This document shows, piece by piece, positions 41,653 through 48,881 of a stretch of DNA of 64,000 bases (the first letter of the stretch is position 1; the number at the start of each line of letters is the position of its first letter). Position numbers and translations under genes: made by a program. Origin of the DNA: Sphaerochaeta associata (GTDB taxonomy: Bacteria; Spirochaetota; Spirochaetia; Sphaerochaetales; Sphaerochaetaceae); contig NZ_CP094929.1 of assembly GCF_022869165.1 (NCBI RefSeq), positions 2,356,001 through 2,420,000 of the forward strand, given 5' to 3'. The notes beneath the pieces are model-generated. The model was not told where the DNA came from. It ran no database searches and was given only the letters and a program-made list of their open reading frames with translations.

Positions 41653-42886
41653 ACAGAAACACATCGATGAGCTGCTGCCTGCAGACTACAACCCGCGCAA
41701 GGACCTCAAGAGCGGTGATGCCGAGTATGAGAAGCTCAAGCGCTCGATCGAGCAGTTCGGCTATGTGGAGCCGGTGATCTGGAACAGGACCACCGGCCGG
41801 GTCGTTGGGGGCCACCAGAGGTTGAAAATCCTCAGGGACGCCGGGCATACCGAGCTCGAGTGCGTGGTCGTGGATCTCTCCGAGGACAAGGAGAAGGCCC
41901 TCAACATTGCATTGAACAAGATCAGCGGCGAGTGGGACAAGGACAAGTTGGCCTTGCTCATAACCGATCTGCAGGGTCTGGACTTCGACGTATCGCTCAC
42001 CGGCTTCGACCCGGCCGAGATCGACGACCTGTTCAAGGACTCGCTAGCCGAGGGCGTGCACGACGACGACTTCGACGTGGAAGCAGAACTGGAAAAGCCC
42101 GCGCTCACCAAGAGCGGGGACCTGTGGAAACTGGGAAGGCACCGCCTGGTATGCGGGGACAGCACCAAGGCAGAGACATTCTCCCTTCTCATGGCAGGGT
42201 CCAAGGCGAACCTGGTGGTCACCGACCCGCCGTACAACGTCAACTATGAGGGCTCGGCCGGCAAGATCAAGAACGACAATATGGCAAACGAGGCCTTCGC
42301 CCAGTTCCTGCTCGATGCCTTCACCAACACCGCCTCTCATATGGCCGACGATGCCTCCATCTACGTATTCCATGCCGATACCGAGGGACTTAACTTTCGT
42401 AAGGCCTTCAGTGAGGCGGGTTTCTACCTCTCGGGCACCTGCATCTGGAAAAAGCAGTCGCTGGTGCTCGGCCGCTCGCCCTACCAGTGGCAGCACGAGC
42501 CGGTGCTCTTCGGATGGAAGAAGAAAGGCAAGCACCTGTGGTACACCGGGCGCAAGGAATCGACCATCTGGGAATTCGACAAACCCAAGAAGAACGGCGA
42601 ACACCCTACCATGAAGCCGGTGGCCCTCCTGGCCTACCCGATCATGAACTCCTCGATGAGCAACACGCTGGTGCTCGACCCGTTCGGCGGCAGCGGAAGC
42701 ACCCTGGTCGCCTGTGAGCAGACTGAACGGAGCTGTGCCACCATCGAGCTGGATGAGAAGTACTGCGATGTGATCGTCAGGCGCTACATCGAACTCATCG
42801 GCTCGACGTCAGGGGTGACCGTCCAGCGCGACGGATTGGATTACCCCTATGAGGTAGTCGCCTCCCAGGAGGCCCAGGATGGATGA
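41642..42886 (+). CDS. DNA methyltransferase with N-terminal ParB-like domain
   Basis: A 414-aa protein. Residues 1-110 form a ParB/Srx-like domain (LLPADYNPRKDL, FGYVEPVIWN, GRVVGGHQRLKILRDAG). The methyltransferase has catalytic motif IV TDPPYNV (D195) before SAM motif I LDPFGGSGSTLVA (about 350), a beta-class order typical of N6-adenine or N4-cytosine enzymes. Such ParB-MTase fusions are usually phage solitary methylases that protect phage DNA. The ATG at 41642 has GGGAG upstream and overlaps metK; a TTG two codons earlier is less likely. Confidence 0.92.
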   Translation: MTIEQKHIDELLPADYNPRKDLKSGDAEYEKLKRSIEQFGYVEPVIWNRTTGRVVGGHQRLKILRDAGHTELECVVVDLSEDKEKALNIALNKISGEWDKDKLALLITDLQGLDFDVSLTGFDPAEIDDLFKDSLAEGVHDDDFDVEAELEKPALTKSGDLWKLGRHRLVCGDSTKAETFSLLMAGSKANLVVTDPPYNVNYEGSAGKIKNDNMANEAFAQFLLDAFTNTASHMADDASIYVFHADTEGLNFRKAFSEAGFYLSGTCIWKKQSLVLGRSPYQWQHEPVLFGWKKKGKHLWYTGRKESTIWEFDKPKKNGEHPTMKPVALLAYPIMNSSMSNTLVLDPFGGSGSTLVACEQTERSCATIELDEKYCDVIVRRYIELIGSTSGVTVQRDGLDYPYEVVASQEAQDG

Positions 42887-43184
42887 GATCACCCTCGTCA
42901 CCACCCTTTCGGTATGCCTGTTCGGCTCGGGGGGCATCGTCCTGTGGCTGCTCAACCGTCTTGCAAAGAAAAGCGACGACAGGCTTGCCTATGCCAAGGA
43001 CCTCAGGGAAATCAAGACCACCATCAGCAGGATCCAGATGGGACTGGTGATGGCCCTGGAAAACGACAAGGTCATCTTCAAGTCGCTGAGGACCCATGAG
43101 ATCAACGGGGAATCGGAGGAACAGGAAGCAAAAATGGACGAGTACTTCCTGTCGCTGCTTGGGAGCAAGGGGGAGCATACATGA
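42879..43184 (+). CDS. Small membrane-anchored protein near the lysis genes
   Basis: A 101-aa protein with one N-terminal membrane segment (TLSVCLFGSGGIVLWLLNRL) and a charged helical remainder (AKDLREIKTTISRIQM). It overlaps the methyltransferase stop by 8 bp and the holin-like gene by 4 bp. It has the shape of XhlA-like or antiholin proteins, and its place before a holin supports a lysis role. No family motif is recognised. Confidence 0.6.
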   Translation: MDEITLVTTLSVCLFGSGGIVLWLLNRLAKKSDDRLAYAKDLREIKTTISRIQMGLVMALENDKVIFKSLRTHEINGESEEQEAKMDEYFLSLLGSKGEHT

Positions 43185-43492
43185 TCCTCAGTGCCATATT
43201 ACTTGCCTTCGCCGCCTTTTTAGGCTTGGTGATGGAGCTCTACAAGAAAGGCCTTCGCCGTGACAGGGCAAGCGAGAACGAGATCAAGCTGGTCGCCCTC
43301 GCCTGCTCGGCGCTCCTGGGGTATGTGACATTCCGCATCGTTGCGGGGACCGGCATGGACGGCGGCCTGAACCCCACGCCATACCTGGTGGTCCTGTACA
43401 CCATTGTGATCTACCTGCTGCAGCTTCCTGCGTGCATGGCATTCTGGAAACCACTGGTCAAAAAGTTTATGGAGAGAAAAGCCGATGAATGA
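43181..43492 (+). CDS. Holin-like membrane protein
   Basis: A 103-aa protein with three predicted membrane helices (SAILLAFAAFLGLVMELY, KLVALACSALLGYVTFRIV, LVVLYTIVIYLLQLPACMAF) and a short basic tail. This is the topology of class I holins, which open the inner membrane to start lysis. The spanin genes follow with an 8-bp overlap, which supports the call. No endolysin gene is present in the window. Confidence 0.65.
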   Translation: MILSAILLAFAAFLGLVMELYKKGLRRDRASENEIKLVALACSALLGYVTFRIVAGTGMDGGLNPTPYLVVLYTIVIYLLQLPACMAFWKPLVKKFMERKADE

Positions 43493-43775
43493 AATCATGC
43501 AGATGCTCATCCTCATCATCCTTGGGTTGCTGGGGATCACACGATTGCAGGCACACAAGACCAAGGACCTGAAAAAGGATATCCAGCAAGCCCAGTTTAC
43601 GGTAAAGAAAAGAGAACAGGAATTGGAGAAGATCGATGAAGTACAGCAGAAGATCACCACCATCACCCAAGAAAAACCGCCTGAAAAGATCGAACCTCCT
43701 GAAAGCGGTGATTCTGCCGGCCGTCTTGATCGTCTCAACCGGCTGCACGAGCGTGCCAACAGTAGAGGAGAATGA
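43485..43775 (+). CDS. Rz-like inner-membrane spanin
   Basis: A 96-aa protein. A single N-terminal membrane anchor (MQMLILIILGLLGITRL) is followed by a long periplasmic coiled coil (KKDIQQAQFTVKKREQELEKIDEVQQKI) and a Pro-rich tail. This is the build of an i-spanin, the inner half of the complex that fuses inner and outer membranes at lysis. The ATG has GGAGAG 8 bp upstream. A lipoprotein gene starts inside it in the +1 frame, the classic Rz/Rz1 arrangement. Confidence 0.7.
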   Translation: MNEIMQMLILIILGLLGITRLQAHKTKDLKKDIQQAQFTVKKREQELEKIDEVQQKITTITQEKPPEKIEPPESGDSAGRLDRLNRLHERANSRGE

Positions 43776-43998
43776 CCCGTATCGCCAGGTCCTGGTCTCG
43801 ATGGCACCCGAGGCTCCAACGATCCCGGCCTTCCCCACCCTGAACTGGACATACCAGAATGGATTGTACTGCATATCGGAGACGGATGCCGACAAGCTTT
43901 TGTACTACGGGGAGAACGAACTGCCGCTTTTCGCTCACCGCTACAAGCAATACCTGCGCCAGATCGGCCTTATCTTGGAGGCGTTGTCAAAACCTTAG
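43636..43998 (+). CDS. Rz1-like outer-membrane lipoprotein spanin, nested start
   Basis: A 120-aa protein read in the +1 frame relative to the Rz-like gene, sharing 140 bp with it. A basic N-terminus leads to AVILPAVLIVSTGC, a lipobox with Cys at about 37, then a Pro-rich mature part (APEAPTIPAFPTL). Mature length is greater than in lambda Rz1. An o-spanin only makes sense in a host with an outer membrane. The start at 43636 has GGAG about 7 bp upstream. Confidence 0.7.
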   Translation: MKYSRRSPPSPKKNRLKRSNLLKAVILPAVLIVSTGCTSVPTVEENDPYRQVLVSMAPEAPTIPAFPTLNWTYQNGLYCISETDADKLLYYGENELPLFAHRYKQYLRQIGLILEALSKP

Positions 43999-44062
43999 GG
44001 TATGGGACTTGCTATTAGTGGAAACCTAGGCAATCAATGCAGCCTGACAAGGAGGGTACACC

Positions 44063-44311
44063 ATGGATGAGATGAACAAGAAACGAATTGAGGTACTCAA
44101 ACTCCAATACCCAAAGGGATGTACGGTTGAGCTGGTGCACATGGATGACGAGCAAGCCCCACCCAAGGGGACCAAGGGAATCGTGATCCAGGTGGACGAC
44201 ATTGGGACCATGCACGTTGCCTGGGAGACCGGCTCGACACTGGGTGTGGTGCCGGGTGTCGACATGGTCAGGAAACCGGGTGAGGAGATCCCCCGGCATA
44301 AGATCTTCTAG
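44063..44311 (+). CDS. DUF4314 protein
   Basis: An 82-aa protein matching the small beta-rich DUF4314 family: GCTVELVHMDDEQAPPKGTKG, IVIQVDDIGTMHVAWETGS and LGVVPGVDMVRK. The family is widespread next to amidoligase and terminase genes in phages; its function is not known. The ATG at 44063 has AAGGAGG 8 bp upstream. Its end overlaps the convergent minus-strand gene by 44 bp. Confidence 0.8.
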   Translation: MDEMNKKRIEVLKLQYPKGCTVELVHMDDEQAPPKGTKGIVIQVDDIGTMHVAWETGSTLGVVPGVDMVRKPGEEIPRHKIF

Positions 44312-45017
44312 TGTGCCTTTTCCACTTGAGACGGCAGGTTTCCTGAAGGTCGTCGTAAAGGGAAAGGAAATCCTCAAGGCTCATGACAAGGGTCGACGGA
44401 TCCTCATCAAGTGCATTGCTGGCGGCGTCGCCCCATGAGAGGATGAAGGTCTTCCATTCCATATCGCTGGCCCTTTTTTCAAGCAACAGCGATGCCAGTT
44501 CCGTTGCCTCATCTCTTTCCAGCCTTCGGTCCTTCAATGGGCCGGAGGCATTGTATCGTGCCCCAAGCTCTCTTCTCACTCGTTTGAACGGGTTACCCGG
44601 ATAGCATCTCACACCCTTAAGGAGCCGCCAGCCGTCGTTTCGTGAACGGAAGTACAGATGGTACAGCTTCTCCACGATCATCGGAGGCAGCATCGTAGGC
44701 GAGAGCAGAAGGGACGGACAGGCCGGTCCCATCAGGGCGAACAGAGGCTCGAGGTTCATCTCGAAGGCAGGAAGATCACCCAGGGCTGCCTTGCCGACCT
44801 CCATCACTCGCACTGATAGCGGGCTCAGCTCCAGGACGAGCATGTCAGCCTCATACAGATGTTCGGTCCTCCCAAAGCCCAGCACGAAGAGCGATGGATT
44901 GACCGGGTCGATCGTACCGCAGCCCATGAGAAGCTGGAAGGTTTTCATGCTGGTACTGTCCAGTGCCCTGAAAACGGGCACATCATGCATCGTGAATATC
45001 GAATTGGTGTTGCTCAA
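44268..45017 (-). CDS. Minus-strand phage protein of unknown function
   Basis: A 249-aa protein, the only minus-strand gene between vapE and the window end. The start is TTG at 45017 with AGGAGA 6 bp upstream. The sequence is soluble and helical, with LFVLGFGRTEHLYEADMLVL and GWRLLKGVRCYPGNPFKRVRR as distinctive segments and a basic C-terminus. I recognise no family. Lying opposite the late transcript and converging on DUF4314, it may be a moron expressed in the lysogen. Confidence 0.65.
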   Translation of the reverse strand: MSNTNSIFTMHDVPVFRALDSTSMKTFQLLMGCGTIDPVNPSLFVLGFGRTEHLYEADMLVLELSPLSVRVMEVGKAALGDLPAFEMNLEPLFALMGPACPSLLLSPTMLPPMIVEKLYHLYFRSRNDGWRLLKGVRCYPGNPFKRVRRELGARYNASGPLKDRRLERDEATELASLLLEKRASDMEWKTFILSWGDAASNALDEDPSTLVMSLEDFLSLYDDLQETCRLKWKRHTRRSYAGGSPHPVS

Positions 45018-45224
45018 GAGGATCTCCTAGGTTGTTTCTGGTATGGAATCCGGGTTGGGAACCTCATGCATTGTCATACAGGGTCCGTAAAAAGGCAACA
45101 AAAATTCGATCCATTCATAATACTAAAATAGTGTATCTTATTTGCTTATATATACTTGCTATATATCCCTCTTTGAGTGATTACTACAGTACGAAGAAAA
45201 ACACACCAAAGAGAGGTAGACGGC

Positions 45225-46130
45225 ATGGAAAAGACAACACGGTTCGGAATCGAGATAGAGATGACAGGCATCACCCGCAAGGACGCAGCCCTGGCTGCCC
45301 AGACGGTCCTCGGTGGAGAGCTGCTCTACGGTGGTTCCTACTACGACACCTACGAACTGAAGACCTTCGATGGCCGCACATGGAAGTTCACCTATGACGG
45401 ATCCATTCGATGCGAAACCAAGACTCGAGGGATCAAAGAGAGTGCATCACGCCTGTATAGCGTCGAGTTGGTCAGCCCGATCCTCACCTACGAGGCTGAC
45501 ATCGAGAACCTGCAGGAGGTCATCAGGGCACTGCGCAAGGCCGGGGCCTTCACCAACAGCTCCTGCGGCATCCACATCCACCTTGATGGACAGGACCACA
45601 CACCACGCTCGATCAGAAACTTCGTGAACATCATCTACGCCCGAAACGACCTGTTCTACAAAGCCCTCGGCATAGAGGCTTCACGGGCACGGTACTGCAA
45701 GAGGATGGACGAGCACCTCGTGGCGACCATGAACCGAGCCAAGCCGACCACCTTCGCCAAGATCGAGAGCATCTGGTACGAAGGCTACCGGGGAAACCGG
45801 GATGCTCACTACCACGAAAGCCGCTACCATTTCTTGAACCTGCACTCATTCTTCCACGGCCACAAAACCGTCGAGCTACGCGGTTTCAACAGCACCCTCC
45901 ATGCCGGAGAGGTCAGAAGCTACATCGTCCTTGCCCTCGCGCTGAACAGCCAAGCACTCTCACAAAGCTCGGCGAGCACCAAGAAGCCCCAAGCCGAGAA
46001 CGAGAAGTTTGCGATGCGCACATACCTCAACCGCATCGGTTTCATCGGCGACGAGTTCAAAGCCTGCCGGGAGCACCTGACCAAGCGCCTCACCGGATCC
46101 GCCGCATGGAGACGGCGGGTTGCCGCCTGA
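45225..46130 (+). CDS. Amidoligase-family enzyme
   Basis: A 301-aa protein of the amidoligase_2 group (glutamine-synthetase fold), enzymes that join amino acids or amines to carboxylates using ATP. Signatures are RFGIEIEMTG at the N-terminus (the E-x-E metal ligands), SVELVSPIL (about 95), CGIHIHLDG (about 125) and HKTVELRGFNSTL (about 235). The start at 45225 is set by AGAGGT upstream. A gamma-glutamylcyclotransferase-like gene and DUF5049 follow, an association described for phage amidoligases. The substrate is unknown: peptidoglycan or a protein tag are both possible. Confidence 0.88.
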   Translation: MEKTTRFGIEIEMTGITRKDAALAAQTVLGGELLYGGSYYDTYELKTFDGRTWKFTYDGSIRCETKTRGIKESASRLYSVELVSPILTYEADIENLQEVIRALRKAGAFTNSSCGIHIHLDGQDHTPRSIRNFVNIIYARNDLFYKALGIEASRARYCKRMDEHLVATMNRAKPTTFAKIESIWYEGYRGNRDAHYHESRYHFLNLHSFFHGHKTVELRGFNSTLHAGEVRSYIVLALALNSQALSQSSASTKKPQAENEKFAMRTYLNRIGFIGDEFKACREHLTKRLTGSAAWRRRVAA

Positions 46131-46210
46131 AAGGGCGACGGATCTGCAACCTGAGGGCGGGACAACCGCCCTTGGGGTGGTAGAAGACCAAGTGAAGGAG
46201 TGTAACAACG

Positions 46211-46657
46211 ATGAAGAAAGTCTATCTGGCCTATGGAAGCAATCTGAACCTCGAACAGATGGGAGAGCGATGCCCCGATGCCGCAGTCATCGGAACAACA
46301 GTACTGCACGATTATCAGCTGTTGTTTCGGGGAGGCCGACATACTGGCGTGGCCACCATCGAGATGAAACGAGGAGCAAGGGTTCCTGTGCTCCTGTGGC
46401 AGATCACCGAGAAGTGCGAGAAGGCCTTGGACCGCTACGAGGGTCACCCCCACCTGTATCGCAAGAAGAAGCTGATGGTGAATCTGGACGGTGATGAGTT
46501 GGTGGCGATGGCCTACGTCATGAACGAAGGACCTCCGCTGGCGATGCCGGATGCATACTATTACTCGACCATCCTTGACGGTTACTACGACTGTGGCTTC
46601 GATGAAGGTATCCTCAAGCAGGCGGTTATGGAATCGATGGAGGCCGCCAATGACTGA
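46211..46657 (+). CDS. Gamma-glutamylcyclotransferase-like (AIG2/GGCT) protein
   Basis: A 148-aa protein. The GGCT fold is marked by VYLAYGSNLNLEQM at the N-terminus (the YGSN substrate loop), LFRGGRHTGVATI, and ALDRYEGHPHLYRKK, which includes the catalytic Glu. GGCT enzymes release 5-oxoproline from gamma-glutamyl amines, so this could undo or edit what the amidoligase next door makes. AAGGAG precedes the ATG. It overlaps the next gene by 8 bp. Confidence 0.9.
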   Translation: MKKVYLAYGSNLNLEQMGERCPDAAVIGTTVLHDYQLLFRGGRHTGVATIEMKRGARVPVLLWQITEKCEKALDRYEGHPHLYRKKKLMVNLDGDELVAMAYVMNEGPPLAMPDAYYYSTILDGYYDCGFDEGILKQAVMESMEAAND

Positions 46658-46829
46658 GCAGATAAGGGATCAGATCCTCAAGGTACGTGACAGCGGTCTG
46701 ACGAACATGTTCAACACGGGGGCGGTCCAGTGGATCGCCTCCCAGATGGGACTTACGGAACTTGTCGACTACCTTGATGGGGACAACACAAGGGAATACG
46801 CTCACTTCATACTCACAGGCGAAGGATGA
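46650..46829 (+). CDS. DUF5049 small protein
   Basis: A 59-aa protein of the DUF5049 type (IRDQILKVRDSGLTNMFNTG, VQWIASQMG, YAHFILTGEG). It often accompanies amidoligase and GGCT genes in phages, as here, where it overlaps the GGCT gene. No activity is known. A longer frame reading back into the GGCT gene is rejected. Confidence 0.75.
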   Translation: MTEQIRDQILKVRDSGLTNMFNTGAVQWIASQMGLTELVDYLDGDNTREYAHFILTGEG

Positions 46830-46965
46830 CAGGAGCCTTCACAAGGTGTCATACCCGACTCTGCACCAGTAGTGTGTTTCTTCAAATTATTGCTCTGTAA
46901 CAGGTTGCTATAGTTTCCGATTTGAGGGATATATACACCAACAAAACGGACACGGAGGCAAGAGC

Positions 46966-47190
46966 ATGTGGAGAGAAGGAACTTTGGAGATCGGGAAGAG
47001 CGTTTTCACCTACTGTATCAAGGTGTACGGGGAGGGTTCGGAATACGGGATCGACGAGGGCAGGATCTCCAAGCTGATGCTCAAGAGGAATGGCAACGTC
47101 GTATGCAACTATGACCGCGGCTGGGACATCAGGCCACGTGACACTGATACCAGGCAGGCCCTTGTGAGCCTGAAGAAAACATACAACTGA
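46966..47190 (+). CDS. Small phage protein of unknown function
   Basis: A 74-aa protein with alternating strands (GTLEIGKSVFTYCIKVYGEG, SEYGIDEGRISKLMLKRNG, VCNYDRGWD). It is preceded by CGGAGG, a good ribosome site. It closes the accessory block and is followed by a terminator and terL. Similar small proteins with the CIKVYxEGSxYGI core occur beside terminases in related phages. Confidence 0.7.
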   Translation: MWREGTLEIGKSVFTYCIKVYGEGSEYGIDEGRISKLMLKRNGNVVCNYDRGWDIRPRDTDTRQALVSLKKTYN

Positions 47191-47213
47191 CAACAAGTAC
47201 CCACCACTTGAAG

Positions 47214-47235
47214 GGACCCACGCCGGGTCCTTTTT
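47214..47235 (+). terminator. Intrinsic terminator just before terL
   Basis: GGACCC (47214-47219) pairs with GGGTCC (47225-47230) around an ACGCC loop, and TTTTT follows; flanking A/T pairs can extend the stem. It lies 27 bp before the terL start and insulates the morphogenesis operon. Confidence 0.65.
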
Positions 47236-47261
47236 GTTTGCCCTGAGGAATGAAATAAGTT

Positions 47262-48863
47262 ATGCCGAAACCGAAGAAATACACTCCTACACCCTTCATG
47301 GCAAAGGAATCAACCTACGACAAGACCCTGGCCGACCGTGCAGTTGGGTTCATCGAATGCCTCTGCCACACCAAGGGGGTTTGGGCGGGAAAGCCCTTCA
47401 AGCTGCTTCCCTGGCAGGAGAGAATCATCCGCGACCTGTTCGGCATCGTCAAGAATGATGGATATCGGCAGTTCAACACCGCCTACATCGAGATCCCCAA
47501 GAAGAACGGAAAGAGCGAACTTGCAGCAGCGGTGGCGCTGTTGCTCACCTGCGGGGACTTCGAGGAACGCGCCGAGGTCTACGGGTGTGCAGCCGACCGC
47601 CAGCAGGCATCGATCGTATTCGAAGTGGCAGCGGACATGGTGCGCATGTGTCCCTCGCTGAATCGACGCGTCAAGATCCTCGCCGCTACCAAGCGCATCG
47701 TGTACCTGCCGACCAACAGCTTTTATCAGGTGCTGAGCGCCGAAGCTTACTCCAAGCACGGATTCAATATCCATGGGGTGGTCTTTGATGAACTGCACAC
47801 CCAGCCCAACCGCAAGCTCTTCGATGTCATGACCAAGGGCTCGGGCGATGCCAGGGCCCAGCCGCTGTTCTTTCTGATCACCACCGCAGGCACCGACCAG
47901 CACTCCATCTGCTACGAGCAGCACCAGAAGGCCAAGGACATCATCGAAGGTCGCAAACACGACAAGACCTTCTACCCGGTGATCTACGGCTCAGAAGAGG
48001 ACGACGACTGGACCGATACAAAGACATGGAAGAAAGCCAACCCGTCGCTTGGGCATACCATCACCCTCGAGAAGGTGAAGGCGGCCTGTGACAGCGCAAG
48101 GCAGAACCCGGGCGAGGAGAACGTGTTTCGTCAGCTCAGGCTCAACCAATGGGTCAAGCAGGCGGTGCGCTGGATGCCGATGGAGAAATGGGACCTGTGC
48201 AACTTCCCCGTCGATGCCGAGGAGCTCGAGGGCAGGGTCTGTTACGGGGGACTGGACCTCTCAAGCACCACCGATATCACTGCGTTCGTGCTCGTATTCC
48301 CACCCAGGAATGAAAATGACAAGTTCGTGATCCTCCCCTGGTTCTGGATACCCGAGGACAGCCTGGGCCTGCGTGTGAGGCGTGATCATGTGCCCTACGA
48401 CGTATGGGAACGAACCGGCCACGTACAGACCACCGAAGGCAACGTGGTCCACTACGGCTTCATCGAGGCCTTCATCGGCGAGCTCGGCAAGAGATACAAC
48501 ATCCGAGAGATCGCGTTCGACCGTTGGGGAGCGGTACAGATGGTGCAGAACCTTGAGGGCATGGGCTACACGGTGGTGCCCTTCGGACAGGGATTCAAAG
48601 ATATGAGCCCCCCGACCAAGGAGCTGATGAAGCTGGTATTGGGGCGGAGTATCGCACATGCAGGCCATCCGGTGCTCCGCTGGATGATGGACAACATTTT
48701 CATTCGCACCGACCCGGCTGGGAACATCAAGCCCGACAAGCAGAAGTCCACAGAGAAGATCGACGGCGCGGTTGCCACGATCATGGCACTGGACCGGGCG
48801 ATCAGGTGCGGCAACGAAGTGCGCGAATCGGTCTACGAGGACCGAGGCATCCTCTTCATCTAG
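47262..48863 (+). CDS. terL: Terminase large subunit
   Basis: A 533-aa packaging motor and nuclease of the HK97-type terminase_1 family. The ATPase has Walker A IPKKNGKSELAAA (about 80) and Walker B GVVFDELHTQ (about 175). The nuclease has GLDLSSTTDITAFVL (about 330, catalytic D), AFDRWGAVQMVQNL (about 420) and KIDGAVATIMALDRA (about 505). It is full length. It stands 6.8 kb from terS, a wide gap for the two subunits. Confidence 0.95.
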   Translation: MPKPKKYTPTPFMAKESTYDKTLADRAVGFIECLCHTKGVWAGKPFKLLPWQERIIRDLFGIVKNDGYRQFNTAYIEIPKKNGKSELAAAVALLLTCGDFEERAEVYGCAADRQQASIVFEVAADMVRMCPSLNRRVKILAATKRIVYLPTNSFYQVLSAEAYSKHGFNIHGVVFDELHTQPNRKLFDVMTKGSGDARAQPLFFLITTAGTDQHSICYEQHQKAKDIIEGRKHDKTFYPVIYGSEEDDDWTDTKTWKKANPSLGHTITLEKVKAACDSARQNPGEENVFRQLRLNQWVKQAVRWMPMEKWDLCNFPVDAEELEGRVCYGGLDLSSTTDITAFVLVFPPRNENDKFVILPWFWIPEDSLGLRVRRDHVPYDVWERTGHVQTTEGNVVHYGFIEAFIGELGKRYNIREIAFDRWGAVQMVQNLEGMGYTVVPFGQGFKDMSPPTKELMKLVLGRSIAHAGHPVLRWMMDNIFIRTDPAGNIKPDKQKSTEKIDGAVATIMALDRAIRCGNEVRESVYEDRGILFI

Positions 48864-48881
48864 GAATCAGGAGATACACAT

